Positions 24,810 to 31,030 of a DNA stretch of 31,030 nt are shown piece by piece. The stretch's first letter is position 1. Every line of letters begins with the position of its first letter. A model generated the notes under the pieces. That model had not been told where the DNA came from. It saw nothing but the letters and a program-made list of their open reading frames with translations, and searched no databases. Origin of the DNA: a candidate division WWE3 bacterium (GTDB lineage: Bacteria; Patescibacteriota; WWE3; UBA101185; UBA10185); the NCBI GenBank assembly GCA_003564915.1, contig PXDX01000127.1:1-31030 (forward strand), given 5' to 3'. Both the position numbers and the translations under genes were made by a program.

Positions 24810-25927
24810 ACTTTCGTCAAAAGAGCGTGTCTTCTTTTCTTTTCTTTTAAACTAACATTATCTTCGTAAGTCTTAGCGGCAACCGTTCCCGGCCGAACGG
24901 AATACATTGAAATATAAGCTACCGAAAAGCTTATCTTTCTAAACAGATTTACTGTATCCATAAATTGTTCGTTGGTTTCGTCCGGGAAACCAACTATTAT
25001 ATCGGTTCCTAATTTTATGTTAGGACGTACTTTCTTTATTCTCTCTACAAGGCTAATAAATTCTTCCACGGTATGACGTCTGTTCATACGCTTAAGAACC
25101 TCATTGTTCCCCGATTGAACTGCTATATGCAGATAATCTGAGATCAACGGAAGCTTCATAGTTTCCACCAAATCGTCGGTGAAATCGAAAGGATTTGATG
25201 ACATAAAAGACAATTTTTCAAGACCGGGAAGGCAATGAACTCGCCTTAATAATTTTGCAAAGGGAAGTTGCATATCTTCACCCACCCTTGCCAATACCTT
25301 CTCTTTGGGAGAAAGTCCCCAAGAATTAACGTTCTGTCCGCATAAAGTTATCGAAGTTACCTTTTTATTCAGAAGAGACCGAACCTCTTCCAAGATCTCT
25401 TCTTCTGGACGTGAGACCTCCTTCCCTCGAGAGTACGGAACCACGCAATATGAACAAAAATTGTCACATCCGTATGAGATATTAACTACTCCTTTGGACA
25501 AAAAGATCTCTTCTTGGCTTACAAGACCTATTTCCTCAGTCACAAAGCCTTTTTGTATTAAATAATAAGGCAGATCCGACAGGTCCTCAGGAGATATATA
25601 AAGATCAACCCATGGAGTTTTGCTTTGAAGTTCCTTTAATGAAGTGCGTTCGCGCGGTTTTCTAGTTGACCCAACCATACACCCCGCTAAAACAACGAAA
25701 GGTTTTTTTTCCAAATCTTTCAATTTGCGAGCCAGCCCATATACCTTATCCTCACTTTTCTGCCTCACGGAACAAGAGTTGATTATATAAATATCAGCTT
25801 CTTTTAGATCGGGTGTTTCCTCCATGTCTAGCGTATCTAAAATGAGGGACAGCTTTTCGGAGTCCGACTCGTTTACCTGGCAACCAAAAGTTTTGATTTT
25901 ATATCTAAGCTTTTTCCTTAATTTCAC
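24782..25927 (-). CDS. miaB: tRNA-2-methylthio-N6-dimethylallyladenosine synthase MiaB, lacking the TRAM domain
   Basis: This radical SAM enzyme adds the methylthio group to i6A37. The UPF0004 domain has cluster cysteines C16 (TFGCQVNE), C52 (NSCSVR) and C83 (AGCM). The radical SAM cluster is C154, C158 and C161 (YGCDNFCSYC). GQNVNSWG and SVRPGTVAAKTYEDNV follow. At 381 residues it stops about 30 residues after the radical SAM barrel. The C-terminal TRAM RNA-binding domain found in most MiaB (~440 residues) is absent, and the miaA frame starts there instead. The start codon is GTG, placed 6 nt after an extended -10 box. It could be another methylthiotransferase, but adjacency to miaA supports MiaB. 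Confidence 0.95.
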   Translation of the reverse strand: MKLRKKLRYKIKTFGCQVNESDSEKLSLILDTLDMEETPDLKEADIYIINSCSVRQKSEDKVYGLARKLKDLEKKPFVVLAGCMVGSTRKPRERTSLKELQSKTPWVDLYISPEDLSDLPYYLIQKGFVTEEIGLVSQEEIFLSKGVVNISYGCDNFCSYCVVPYSRGKEVSRPEEEILEEVRSLLNKKVTSITLCGQNVNSWGLSPKEKVLARVGEDMQLPFAKLLRRVHCLPGLEKLSFMSSNPFDFTDDLVETMKLPLISDYLHIAVQSGNNEVLKRMNRRHTVEEFISLVERIKKVRPNIKLGTDIIVGFPDETNEQFMDTVNLFRKISFSVAYISMYSVRPGTVAAKTYEDNVSLKEKKRRHALLTKVWKETRKKK

Positions 25928-25933
25928 ACCCGA

Positions 25934-25942
25934 ATTATATCA
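25934..25942 (-). promoter_or_regulatory. Extended -10 promoter of miaB-miaA
   Basis: TGATATAAT on the minus strand is a perfect extended -10. It is followed by 6 nt (TCGGGT) and the GTG at 25927, giving a leaderless GTG start. Confidence 0.6.
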
Positions 25943-26021
25943 GCAGACGTCAATCCTAAAATATGTGGAGGAAATAGATCAAGAGCAGAAAACACAAATA
26001 GTGTGCAGGGAATCTCTAATA

Positions 26022-26759
26022 TCAGAGATCTTCGGGGCCTTCATCAAGCTGTGAAAGTGCTTCTGAATATACCTCTTTTCTTGTTTTATCCAAGTTACCG
26101 CGAAAAACCGAGAAATCATTAACGTAAATAAGATCAAAATCGGAAAAATCCTTTTCCGAGAAGAGTTTATTTTGAACTCTGATCACGTCCAAACCGGCCG
26201 AAATAGCGGATTTTATACCGCTGGGGGAATCCTCAAAGGCTAAACTTTTACCAGATTTTGATTTCAGCAGTTTCATCACTTTTTTGTAGATTTTAGGGTT
26301 GGGTTTTTTCTGAGATACCTCGTCACCGTATACAACAGCCTGGAAAAGAGGTTCTATACCTAAATGGTTGAGCATTTGCGAACCGATTTCCTTATCGGTG
26401 TTCGTTACCATACCTACCTTAAATTCACGAGCATTGATCAACTCGTCAACAAAAGTTATGAAACCGTCCTTTAAAAGTTCCTGCGGCTCACTCGATAGGA
26501 AGATCTCAAAAAAATTCTTATTGGTCAATTCCACTAGCTCAGATATATCAGCATCGATACCTCTTTTCCCTGCATCCAGATAATTCTCCCAAACCTCCTG
26601 TATCGAAGGAAATATTAAAAAATTCGTCCCCCTCCAGACCGATCCAAAACTATCGGAAACCATTGCGCAAGCCTCATCCCATATCGGATGTGAATCCACT
26701 AAAGTGCCATCAAGATCAAAGATGGCCGTATCCTTACCGTCAAAATAGTTTTTAAACAT
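26022..26759 (-). CDS. HAD-superfamily phosphatase/phosphoglucomutase-like hydrolase
   Basis: The 245-residue protein has all four HAD motifs: DLDGT (D15, D17), T119 in MVTNT, K152 in KKPNPKIY, and ED (176-177) in AFEDSPSG. A helical cap lies between the first and second motifs (about 22-110), which is the beta-phosphoglucomutase-like subfamily I layout. It probably acts on a small phosphorylated metabolite; the substrate cannot be read from the sequence. It starts 4 nt after a short membrane-protein gene and shares its promoter. Confidence 0.88.
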   Translation of the reverse strand: MFKNYFDGKDTAIFDLDGTLVDSHPIWDEACAMVSDSFGSVWRGTNFLIFPSIQEVWENYLDAGKRGIDADISELVELTNKNFFEIFLSSEPQELLKDGFITFVDELINAREFKVGMVTNTDKEIGSQMLNHLGIEPLFQAVVYGDEVSQKKPNPKIYKKVMKLLKSKSGKSLAFEDSPSGIKSAISAGLDVIRVQNKLFSEKDFSDFDLIYVNDFSVFRGNLDKTRKEVYSEALSQLDEGPEDL

Positions 26760-26763
26760 AATC

Positions 26764-26943
26764 CTATAAGTAAAAATCCTTATCTTTCAATACACGGTAT
26801 ATTACCCATGCGGCCGTAATGGGGCCTCCCACAACGGTTAAAGGAAACATATACCATCGAGCGCCGCCCCAAAAGGTTACATAAACAGCATATACAAAAC
26901 CTATCAATAGATAAATTATCAGAAATAAAATTAATGATTGCAC
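26764..26943 (-). CDS. 59-residue membrane protein, GTG start
   Basis: Read on the minus strand, the frame starts at a GTG (26943), two codons after an in-frame stop, and runs to TAG at 26764. It gives two hydrophobic segments. The first begins with SLILFLIIYLLIGFVYAV and the second spans FPLTVVGGPITAAWVIY; they are joined by a WGGARWY turn, and the charged tail ends LKDKDFYL. The TM-turn-TM shape, the promoter placed exactly 6 nt before the GTG and the 4-nt gap to the HAD gene all support it. I do not recognise a family. A 69-codon ATG frame in another register over the same bases is a shadow. Confidence 0.72.
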   Translation of the reverse strand: MQSLILFLIIYLLIGFVYAVYVTFWGGARWYMFPLTVVGGPITAAWVIYRVLKDKDFYL

Positions 26944-26949
26944 AGCTTA

Positions 26950-26979
26950 AGATTAGCAGAGAAGGGTTGATTGAGTCAA
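26950..26979 (-). promoter_or_regulatory. Promoter of the small membrane protein-HAD operon
   Basis: TTGACT (26979-26974), an 18-nt spacer and TAATCT (26955-26950) are followed by 6 nt and the GTG at 26943. The -35 box overlaps the -35 region of the opposite-strand promoter. Confidence 0.6.
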
Positions 26980-26995
26980 AGATTTCCAATATCCT
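26967..26995 (+). promoter_or_regulatory. Promoter of the zinc-knuckle gene
   Basis: TTGATT (26967-26972), a 17-nt spacer and TATCCT (26990-26995) are followed by 6 nt and the ATG at 27002. The spacing is ideal but the -10 box is only a 4 of 6 match. Confidence 0.45.
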
Positions 26996-27001
26996 AGATG
27001 T

Positions 27002-27265
27002 ATGTCAAATAAAAATCATACTTCAGATAACATAGAAGAAAATTCCGAAGATTATTTTGGAACGGATACGGCGGTTTTTGTCTGCCGGGAGTGCGGGGAG
27101 GTCGATCAAGACAATGTGATCTTCAACTGCAACACCTGCCCTAGCGAAGAACTAATTTATAAGGAGGGTATTTATATCTGTCCAGATTGTTTACAACCGG
27201 GAGAGAACTTTGAGTGCTTAATCTGCGGGGGAAAGAAAGTTTCATTAACTTTTTCCGCAAAATAA
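27002..27265 (+). CDS. Small protein with four Cys-x-x-Cys knuckles
   Basis: The 87-residue protein has an acidic N-terminus (1-24) and then four knuckles, CREC, CNTC, CPDC and CLIC, spread over about residues 29-74. These would form two rubredoxin- or zinc-ribbon-like metal sites. It has no membrane segment or signal peptide. I cannot name a family. It could be a nucleic-acid-binding or protein-binding zinc adaptor. It is a single gene, divergent from the HAD operon, with the start supported by the promoter position. Confidence 0.75.
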   Translation: MSNKNHTSDNIEENSEDYFGTDTAVFVCRECGEVDQDNVIFNCNTCPSEELIYKEGIYICPDCLQPGENFECLICGGKKVSLTFSAK

Positions 27266-27408
27266 TAGTTTTTTACTTCTTCGTTTCTTCGCAAAAATCA
27301 CAAAATCTCCAATATTAGACGAGAAATTGAAGATACTTGAATTAATGAGTAAAGTTCCGTCAGGTTTTCGAGAAATTTGATCCAGGCTCTGAAAAGCAAA
27401 AAAACAAA

Positions 27409-28239
27409 TCAAACCTCCCGTACAATATAATCGCTCTCCGATGCTGCGCCTAAGCCTAGATCTACCGCGGATTTTATTTGAGGAAACTCCCAGACAGGCA
27501 TGTTAAGCTTATTTTTAGCTTTATAAGACTTGAGTATTTTTAACGCTTCAACATCTATAGCAATTCTGTCAGTTCCCGCCATTATAATGCCGGGACTTTC
27601 CACCCTTCCTTCCGTTGGACCTTTGGTGACGAATGCTTTTCTCCCATCCAGAATAATCAAATCCGGTTCAAAAACGGTGTTCAACTCAGCGATCTTTGGT
27701 TCAAGTTTTCTCAAATGCAGCATCATCCGCTCTCTGGATCTCATAAAACCTATCGCTAATTTAAGACTCATTGTAAAACGTGCGTACATATGTGTCTTCA
27801 AGCAGGGAAGGAGTATGATCTTATCGGCTTTGTCCAAAATCTCAGGAACCGTCACTTTTTTTAGATATCTAGTACGATCTAGCCTTTTTTTCACCCATTC
27901 CCTCTCTTCAAAAACAAATACTTTAGCTTTCAATCTTTTACAAAGATCGGTAGCTCCGACTTCGTCAAATACGTCTCGGGTATTGAGTGAATAAGTGGAC
28001 GACTCTCCGACAATAACTGATTTAGCTCCTGCTCTGTATACCAATCTTACTACAGCGCCTAGAAAATCGAGATCTGTTGAGGCCGGAAAAGGGTCTGCCG
28101 TATTAAAGTTCGGTTTGATCAGGACCACATCTCCACGAGAGATGAAATTCCCGAACCCTCCTAAGGAATTTACGACTTTCTCTACGCTCTCTTCAATCTG
28201 ATCTTCGCAAAAGGTTTTACTTACAATATTTTCTGCCAT
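27409..28239 (-). CDS. DUF362 domain protein
   Basis: The 276-residue protein matches the DUF362 pattern. GDVVLIKPNFNTADP (36-50) is followed by GAKSVIVGESSTYS (95-108). ADKIILLPCLKTHMYARFTMSLK, which is the KtH...t..lK core, comes next, and then LIILDGRKAFVTKGPTEG. This family is often fused or adjacent to 4Fe-4S ferredoxin domains, but here no such cysteine cluster exists. The biochemical role is not established. The start ATG is the only candidate, since an in-frame stop lies seven codons upstream. No Shine-Dalgarno site and no -10 box at leaderless spacing were seen. Confidence 0.85.
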   Translation of the reverse strand: MAENIVSKTFCEDQIEESVEKVVNSLGGFGNFISRGDVVLIKPNFNTADPFPASTDLDFLGAVVRLVYRAGAKSVIVGESSTYSLNTRDVFDEVGATDLCKRLKAKVFVFEEREWVKKRLDRTRYLKKVTVPEILDKADKIILLPCLKTHMYARFTMSLKLAIGFMRSRERMMLHLRKLEPKIAELNTVFEPDLIILDGRKAFVTKGPTEGRVESPGIIMAGTDRIAIDVEALKILKSYKAKNKLNMPVWEFPQIKSAVDLGLGAASESDYIVREV

Positions 28240-28274
28240 AAAATTTTGGAAATGCTTTCAACAAGGAATAGTTT

Positions 28275-28280
28275 ATCATA
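28275..28280 (-). promoter_or_regulatory. Possible -10 box of the DUF362 gene
   Basis: TATGAT on the minus strand lies 35 nt before the ATG at 28239, with no clear -35 box. If used, it gives a leader of about 28 nt, unlike most genes here. Confidence 0.25.
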
Positions 28281-28330
28281 ATAAAAACACTTTAAATACT
28301 TTTGAAAAATATCATTCGATTGGTGTGAGT

Positions 28331-28750
28331 TCAATCAGACGCTTTTTCTGCATAATATTGTTTAAGAATAATCGCAGCAGAGAAATGATCCTTCTCACGC
28401 CTTCTCTTTTGGGATATACCTGCTTTAAAGATATTTCTCGCCGCCCTTCTGGTGGAATAAAACTCGTTTACAAAATCAACAGGTTTTTTAAATTTGACTT
28501 TCAATAGATTTGCAAATTGTCTTACTTTTATAGATTCGGAGGTCTGCTTCCCCTCAGCGGTTAAAGGAAGTCCAATAACTATTTTGTCAATATCATACTC
28601 TTTACAGATTCTTAAGATTTTACTTATAGCTGTTTCTTTGTTTACACCGGAAATTACACGTAAGGGAGTTACTTTGCCGTCCCGCCCAAAAGCCAAACCA
28701 ATATTAGCTTCGCCGTAATCTACTCCCAAGATACTAGCGCTACTCACCAT
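28331..28750 (-). CDS. ruvX: RuvX/YqgF-family Holliday-junction resolvase-like protein
   Basis: This RNase H-fold protein is proposed to resolve Holliday junctions or to process pre-16S rRNA. The 139 residues begin ILGVDYGEANIGLAF (D11 catalytic). KIVIGLPLTAEGKQT and VNEFYSTRRAA (glutamate of the DERxT motif) follow. The C-terminal DHFSAAIILKQYY carries the last acid. GAGGAG 7 nt before the ATG is a clear Shine-Dalgarno site, inside the last codons of the upstream membrane gene (11-nt overlap). It is the third gene of the PilM-like operon. Confidence 0.94.
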   Translation of the reverse strand: MVSSASILGVDYGEANIGLAFGRDGKVTPLRVISGVNKETAISKILRICKEYDIDKIVIGLPLTAEGKQTSESIKVRQFANLLKVKFKKPVDFVNEFYSTRRAARNIFKAGISQKRRREKDHFSAAIILKQYYAEKASD

Positions 28751-30368
28751 CCGTTAACTCCTCTTCTTCGCTGTTGTCTTCATCCTCACCATTCTCACTG
28801 AGACTTCTGTTTTCCCCGCTCTCATCTTCCTCAATTTCTATCAAAATATTTTCAATATTTTCCGGCATCCCACGAAATATTGGTAAAGGAAAAGTAAAAT
28901 CTATCTTATAGGTTCTAATGTTATGCATTCCCCCTAATATTCGTTGAGCCTCATCCAAAGACTCTCCTGCTAATCTTTCTTTTAGCCCCTCAATGTCGAT
29001 TTCAGGAACAACCGAGGTTTTTATTGTCACTTGAAGATCTGCGGCCGAGCTGCTTAGAACATAATCCCCTGATGAACCTAAAACATCGGCGCTGACCCTG
29101 TGGTCGGTTCCGTAAATTGCATATCCCTCAGTTACTACTTCTTCCAAAACTTTAAGGGCAATTTCTTCAAGTAATGATTCTGAATAGGAAAGTCCTACAG
29201 CTGTAGCCGAGCGTGATACGACAAATGATTCAACTTCATCTCCCGCCTCAACATCTATGTCCGGATCCCCAAGGGAAACGGTTCCTGATCCTTCTATAAG
29301 TATTGAACCTGAAGACACGGCGGATCCAAGTCCTTCAAGAGCTCGATCAGTAAGGTTTCGTGTAACAGCATCGATCGCTCTTTCGATATCTTCTTCATCA
29401 ACTACAGTGATCGTGCGAGTAGAACCTCCTTCAAAATTGCCGTCTGTTTTCGCTACCAGTTGTGAATTTCGATAACCGGAAACCGTTAGCGTTATGTCTG
29501 AATCGATATTATATTCCGAACCAATATCCCCGGCCTCCGCTTCTGCCGATGCCTCGCCCGGAATCATTACGCTAGCAGGATCTTCAGGATCTTCATATTC
29601 GACTGCGGGAACAGAAACATCTTCGGTCAACACATAAACCAAATCTTCATCATCGTAGTTAAGTTGTGTACCGCTTGAAAGGTTGATCGCATCTTCAGTG
29701 CGATTATATAGCAGGATTTCACCTTGCGCTTTATCTCCTTCTATCCTTTCCCCAGTCGCTTCACCTTCCTCTTCAGCAGTGTAGGTATATTCAACTTGTC
29801 TCCCAATAATTGACTCCTCTTCTAAATCCATATCTTCTGTTAGAGATGAATCTACTCTTATGGGAAAGCTTCTTGCTAAAGACTCGGATCGTATCGTGAT
29901 CCTGACCCGAGCCTCCCTGGAGTTGTTTAAGCGTGAATATCCAAAGAATCCCCCCACACCTGTAAGGACCAAGAAAATTATTATGAAAATTCCAAACTTG
30001 GGAGCGAATTTTGGAAGGGTAAGCTTGGGGAATTTCAAATCAATCCTTGGAAAAACGGAGAATACTTTCTTAAGAAATCCTTCAGACGATGGGGCTTCCT
30101 GTTCAACGGTATCGTAAGACCCCTCGTAATCAGCCGCAACCGCTCCCTCAAAATTCGCTATCAATTCCTTTCCTGCCGGATCGGAGCTATCAAAGTGAAC
30201 GGTCTTGCCTAGCTTATCTAAATTTTCAGATAGGAATTCAAGATTCAATCGATTCTGTAGTATCAAGGCATCTTCAGGTATGAAAACCCTTATATCCGAA
30301 CCCTCTGACACGGCCAATTCAGCCAAAACCGTGTACACATCTTTCATTTTATCTACTGTATAATTCAT
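28740..30368 (-). CDS. Single-pass membrane protein with baseplate-J-like extracellular region
   Basis: The protein is 542 residues. The N-terminal cytoplasmic part (about 1-80) has IRVFIPEDALILQNRLNLEFL and GKTVHFDSSDPAG, a small alpha/beta domain seen in CPR proteins. A Lys/Phe/Pro stretch and one membrane helix (about 126-143) follow. The large extracytoplasmic part includes GEILLYNRTEDAINLSSGTQL, then a GDIGSEYNIDSDITL segment, like the baseplate J-like domains annotated in Patescibacteria. The last 35 residues are very acidic. It overlaps the PilM-like gene by 4 nt (ATGA) and ruvX by 11 nt. A role in an envelope-spanning assembly is inferred from the architecture, not demonstrated. Confidence 0.75.
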   Translation of the reverse strand: MNYTVDKMKDVYTVLAELAVSEGSDIRVFIPEDALILQNRLNLEFLSENLDKLGKTVHFDSSDPAGKELIANFEGAVAADYEGSYDTVEQEAPSSEGFLKKVFSVFPRIDLKFPKLTLPKFAPKFGIFIIIFLVLTGVGGFFGYSRLNNSREARVRITIRSESLARSFPIRVDSSLTEDMDLEEESIIGRQVEYTYTAEEEGEATGERIEGDKAQGEILLYNRTEDAINLSSGTQLNYDDEDLVYVLTEDVSVPAVEYEDPEDPASVMIPGEASAEAEAGDIGSEYNIDSDITLTVSGYRNSQLVAKTDGNFEGGSTRTITVVDEEDIERAIDAVTRNLTDRALEGLGSAVSSGSILIEGSGTVSLGDPDIDVEAGDEVESFVVSRSATAVGLSYSESLLEEIALKVLEEVVTEGYAIYGTDHRVSADVLGSSGDYVLSSSAADLQVTIKTSVVPEIDIEGLKERLAGESLDEAQRILGGMHNIRTYKIDFTFPLPIFRGMPENIENILIEIEEDESGENRSLSENGEDEDNSEEEELTDGE

Positions 30369-31030
30369 TGCTCATCTAACTTAAAATATATAGTTCCTAA
30401 AGACAAGGGCATGGACCACTTAAGGGATGCGGCCTGTCCCCCCAGATCGTCTATCCCGGGTACAATGTCCAAAGTAAAACTTTTCTCAAATCTGGGAGGA
30501 GACTTAAAAGGTATGGATTTATGCCACGTTTCTTGAACGATCTTGTCACTAAAATCCTTGATGTCAAAACCTTCTCCAACCAACGAAACTTTTGAGGAAA
30601 AGGTTTTCACGCCGGAAAAATCAGAAAAAACCGCGTTCAAAGCTTTCTCCCAAACCACATAAAATTTCTTCAAAATCTTTTGCACATCTTCTCCAATAGC
30701 CGGATCAAGAGATCCCGATCTATATTTCTCTAATATTTCTACGGCCTCATCCAGATGAAGATCCATCTTCTTGCAGATCTCAGCTAAAACAGAGGAAACA
30801 CCTAAATTTATATATCTGGATCCTATCAAACCGCCTCCAAAAGCAACAAATACTTCTGTCAGGGACAGTCCGAAATTAACGATCACACGATCATCAAAGG
30901 AAGGGGAAGCTTCTTGTAAAGCACTATACAGAGAGTATCCTAATGAGGAAACTGCTAAAATTTCGAGATCAGCTTTTTTGGCGATCTTTTGAAGATAATC
31001 AAGATAGGAATCCTCCATGAATGAACCGAA
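30365..31030 (-). CDS. PilM/FtsA-like actin-fold protein, C-terminal part (runs off right edge)
   Basis: The frame is open to the window edge, four codons beyond the first visible ATG (31018). What is seen matches the second half of a PilM/FtsA fold. A helix leads to DLEILAVSSLGYSLYSAL. VIVNFGLSLTEVFVAFGGGLIGSRYINLG corresponds to the phosphate-2 region (normally DxG...T), and helices with the LDEAVEILEK pattern follow. The aspartate of phosphate-2 is replaced by Asn (VNFG), so ATP hydrolysis may be lost. The last residues overlap the baseplate-J-like gene. The true N-terminus lies outside the window. Confidence 0.7.
   Translation of the reverse strand, partial: FGSFMEDSYLDYLQKIAKKADLEILAVSSLGYSLYSALQEASPSFDDRVIVNFGLSLTEVFVAFGGGLIGSRYINLGVSSVLAEICKKMDLHLDEAVEILEKYRSGSLDPAIGEDVQKILKKFYVVWEKALNAVFSDFSGVKTFSSKVSLVGEGFDIKDFSDKIVQETWHKSIPFKSPPRFEKSFTLDIVPGIDDLGGQAASLKWSMPLSLGTIYFKLDEQ

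Noticed and set aside
26012..26029. ATCTCT/AGAGAT hairpin over the HAD stop codon as a terminator
   Set aside because: The 6-bp AT-rich stem has no T-run; it is likely chance.
26780..26989. A 69-codon minus-strand ATG frame
   Set aside because: It extends across the predicted promoter and lies in a different register from the GTG-start membrane protein, which fits spacing and composition better.
1..31030. CRISPR array, insertion sequences, prophage genes
   Set aside because: No series of spaced direct repeats, no transposase or integrase motif and no terminal inverted repeats were seen. The only tandem repeat is the two-copy element at 17700-17782.
1..31030. UGA recoded as glycine
   Set aside because: Several genes end at UGA exactly where their families end, so the standard bacterial code applies.

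Overview
The window looks like a chromosomal segment of a Candidate Phyla Radiation (Patescibacteria) bacterium. It is AT-rich and tightly packed. It carries several gene types I associate with that group: a RuvX operon with a PilM-like and a baseplate-J-like membrane protein, a ~610-residue four-helix membrane protein with a charged N-terminus, a short RpoB, and a charged coiled-coil insert in RpoC. UGA is used as a stop codon (for example in the GT2, HAD, RuvX and NpmA-like genes), so this is not one of the UGA-Gly lineages (Gracilibacteria/SR1). I cannot fix the phylum from the sequence alone.

Layout. 1-9300 (minus strand) is the classical transcription/translation operon rpoB-rpoC-rpsL-rpsG-fusA; fusA runs off the left edge. 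9301-9432 holds a consensus-like promoter and a hairpin/T-run in the rpoB leader. Next come lepB (minus) and a small DUF457-like membrane protein (plus). The minus-strand envelope operon at 10588-15182 encodes a SurA-like anchored chaperone, TatD, a GT2 synthase and an MraY/WecA-like enzyme. Divergent from it are a GT39-type mannosyl/arabinosyl-transferase-like protein and an NpmA/KamB-like 16S rRNA methyltransferase, followed by tRNA-Pro(GGG). 17627-17938 is a gene-free stretch with a hairpin abutting the tRNA and a tandem 60-nt-spaced repeat. After it lie a Rieske-ferredoxin reductase fusion (minus), the CPR-type membrane protein and a DUF151-like protein (plus), mltG (minus), RNase P RNA (plus), and the minus-strand run miaB-miaA-PerM. 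Then come a HAD phosphatase with a short membrane protein ahead of it, a four-knuckle zinc protein (plus), a DUF362 protein, and the PilM-like/baseplate-J-like/ruvX operon running off the right edge.

The strongest unexplained pattern is regulatory. At 14 genes, most of them first in a transcription unit, a TATAAT-like -10 box (often as extended TGnTAnnnT) ends 6-9 nt before the start codon, most often exactly 6. The predicted transcription start therefore falls on or next to the start codon. This predicts leaderless mRNAs as the default for first genes, while several downstream operon genes (rpoC, rpsL, rpsG, ruvX) carry Shine-Dalgarno sites. The pattern revises four start codons (15237, 16815, 18946, 19046) and exposes one GTG-initiated 59-residue gene (26764-26943). 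The second standout is the NpmA-like protein, which keeps both tryptophans used by that family to flip A1408 of 16S rRNA.
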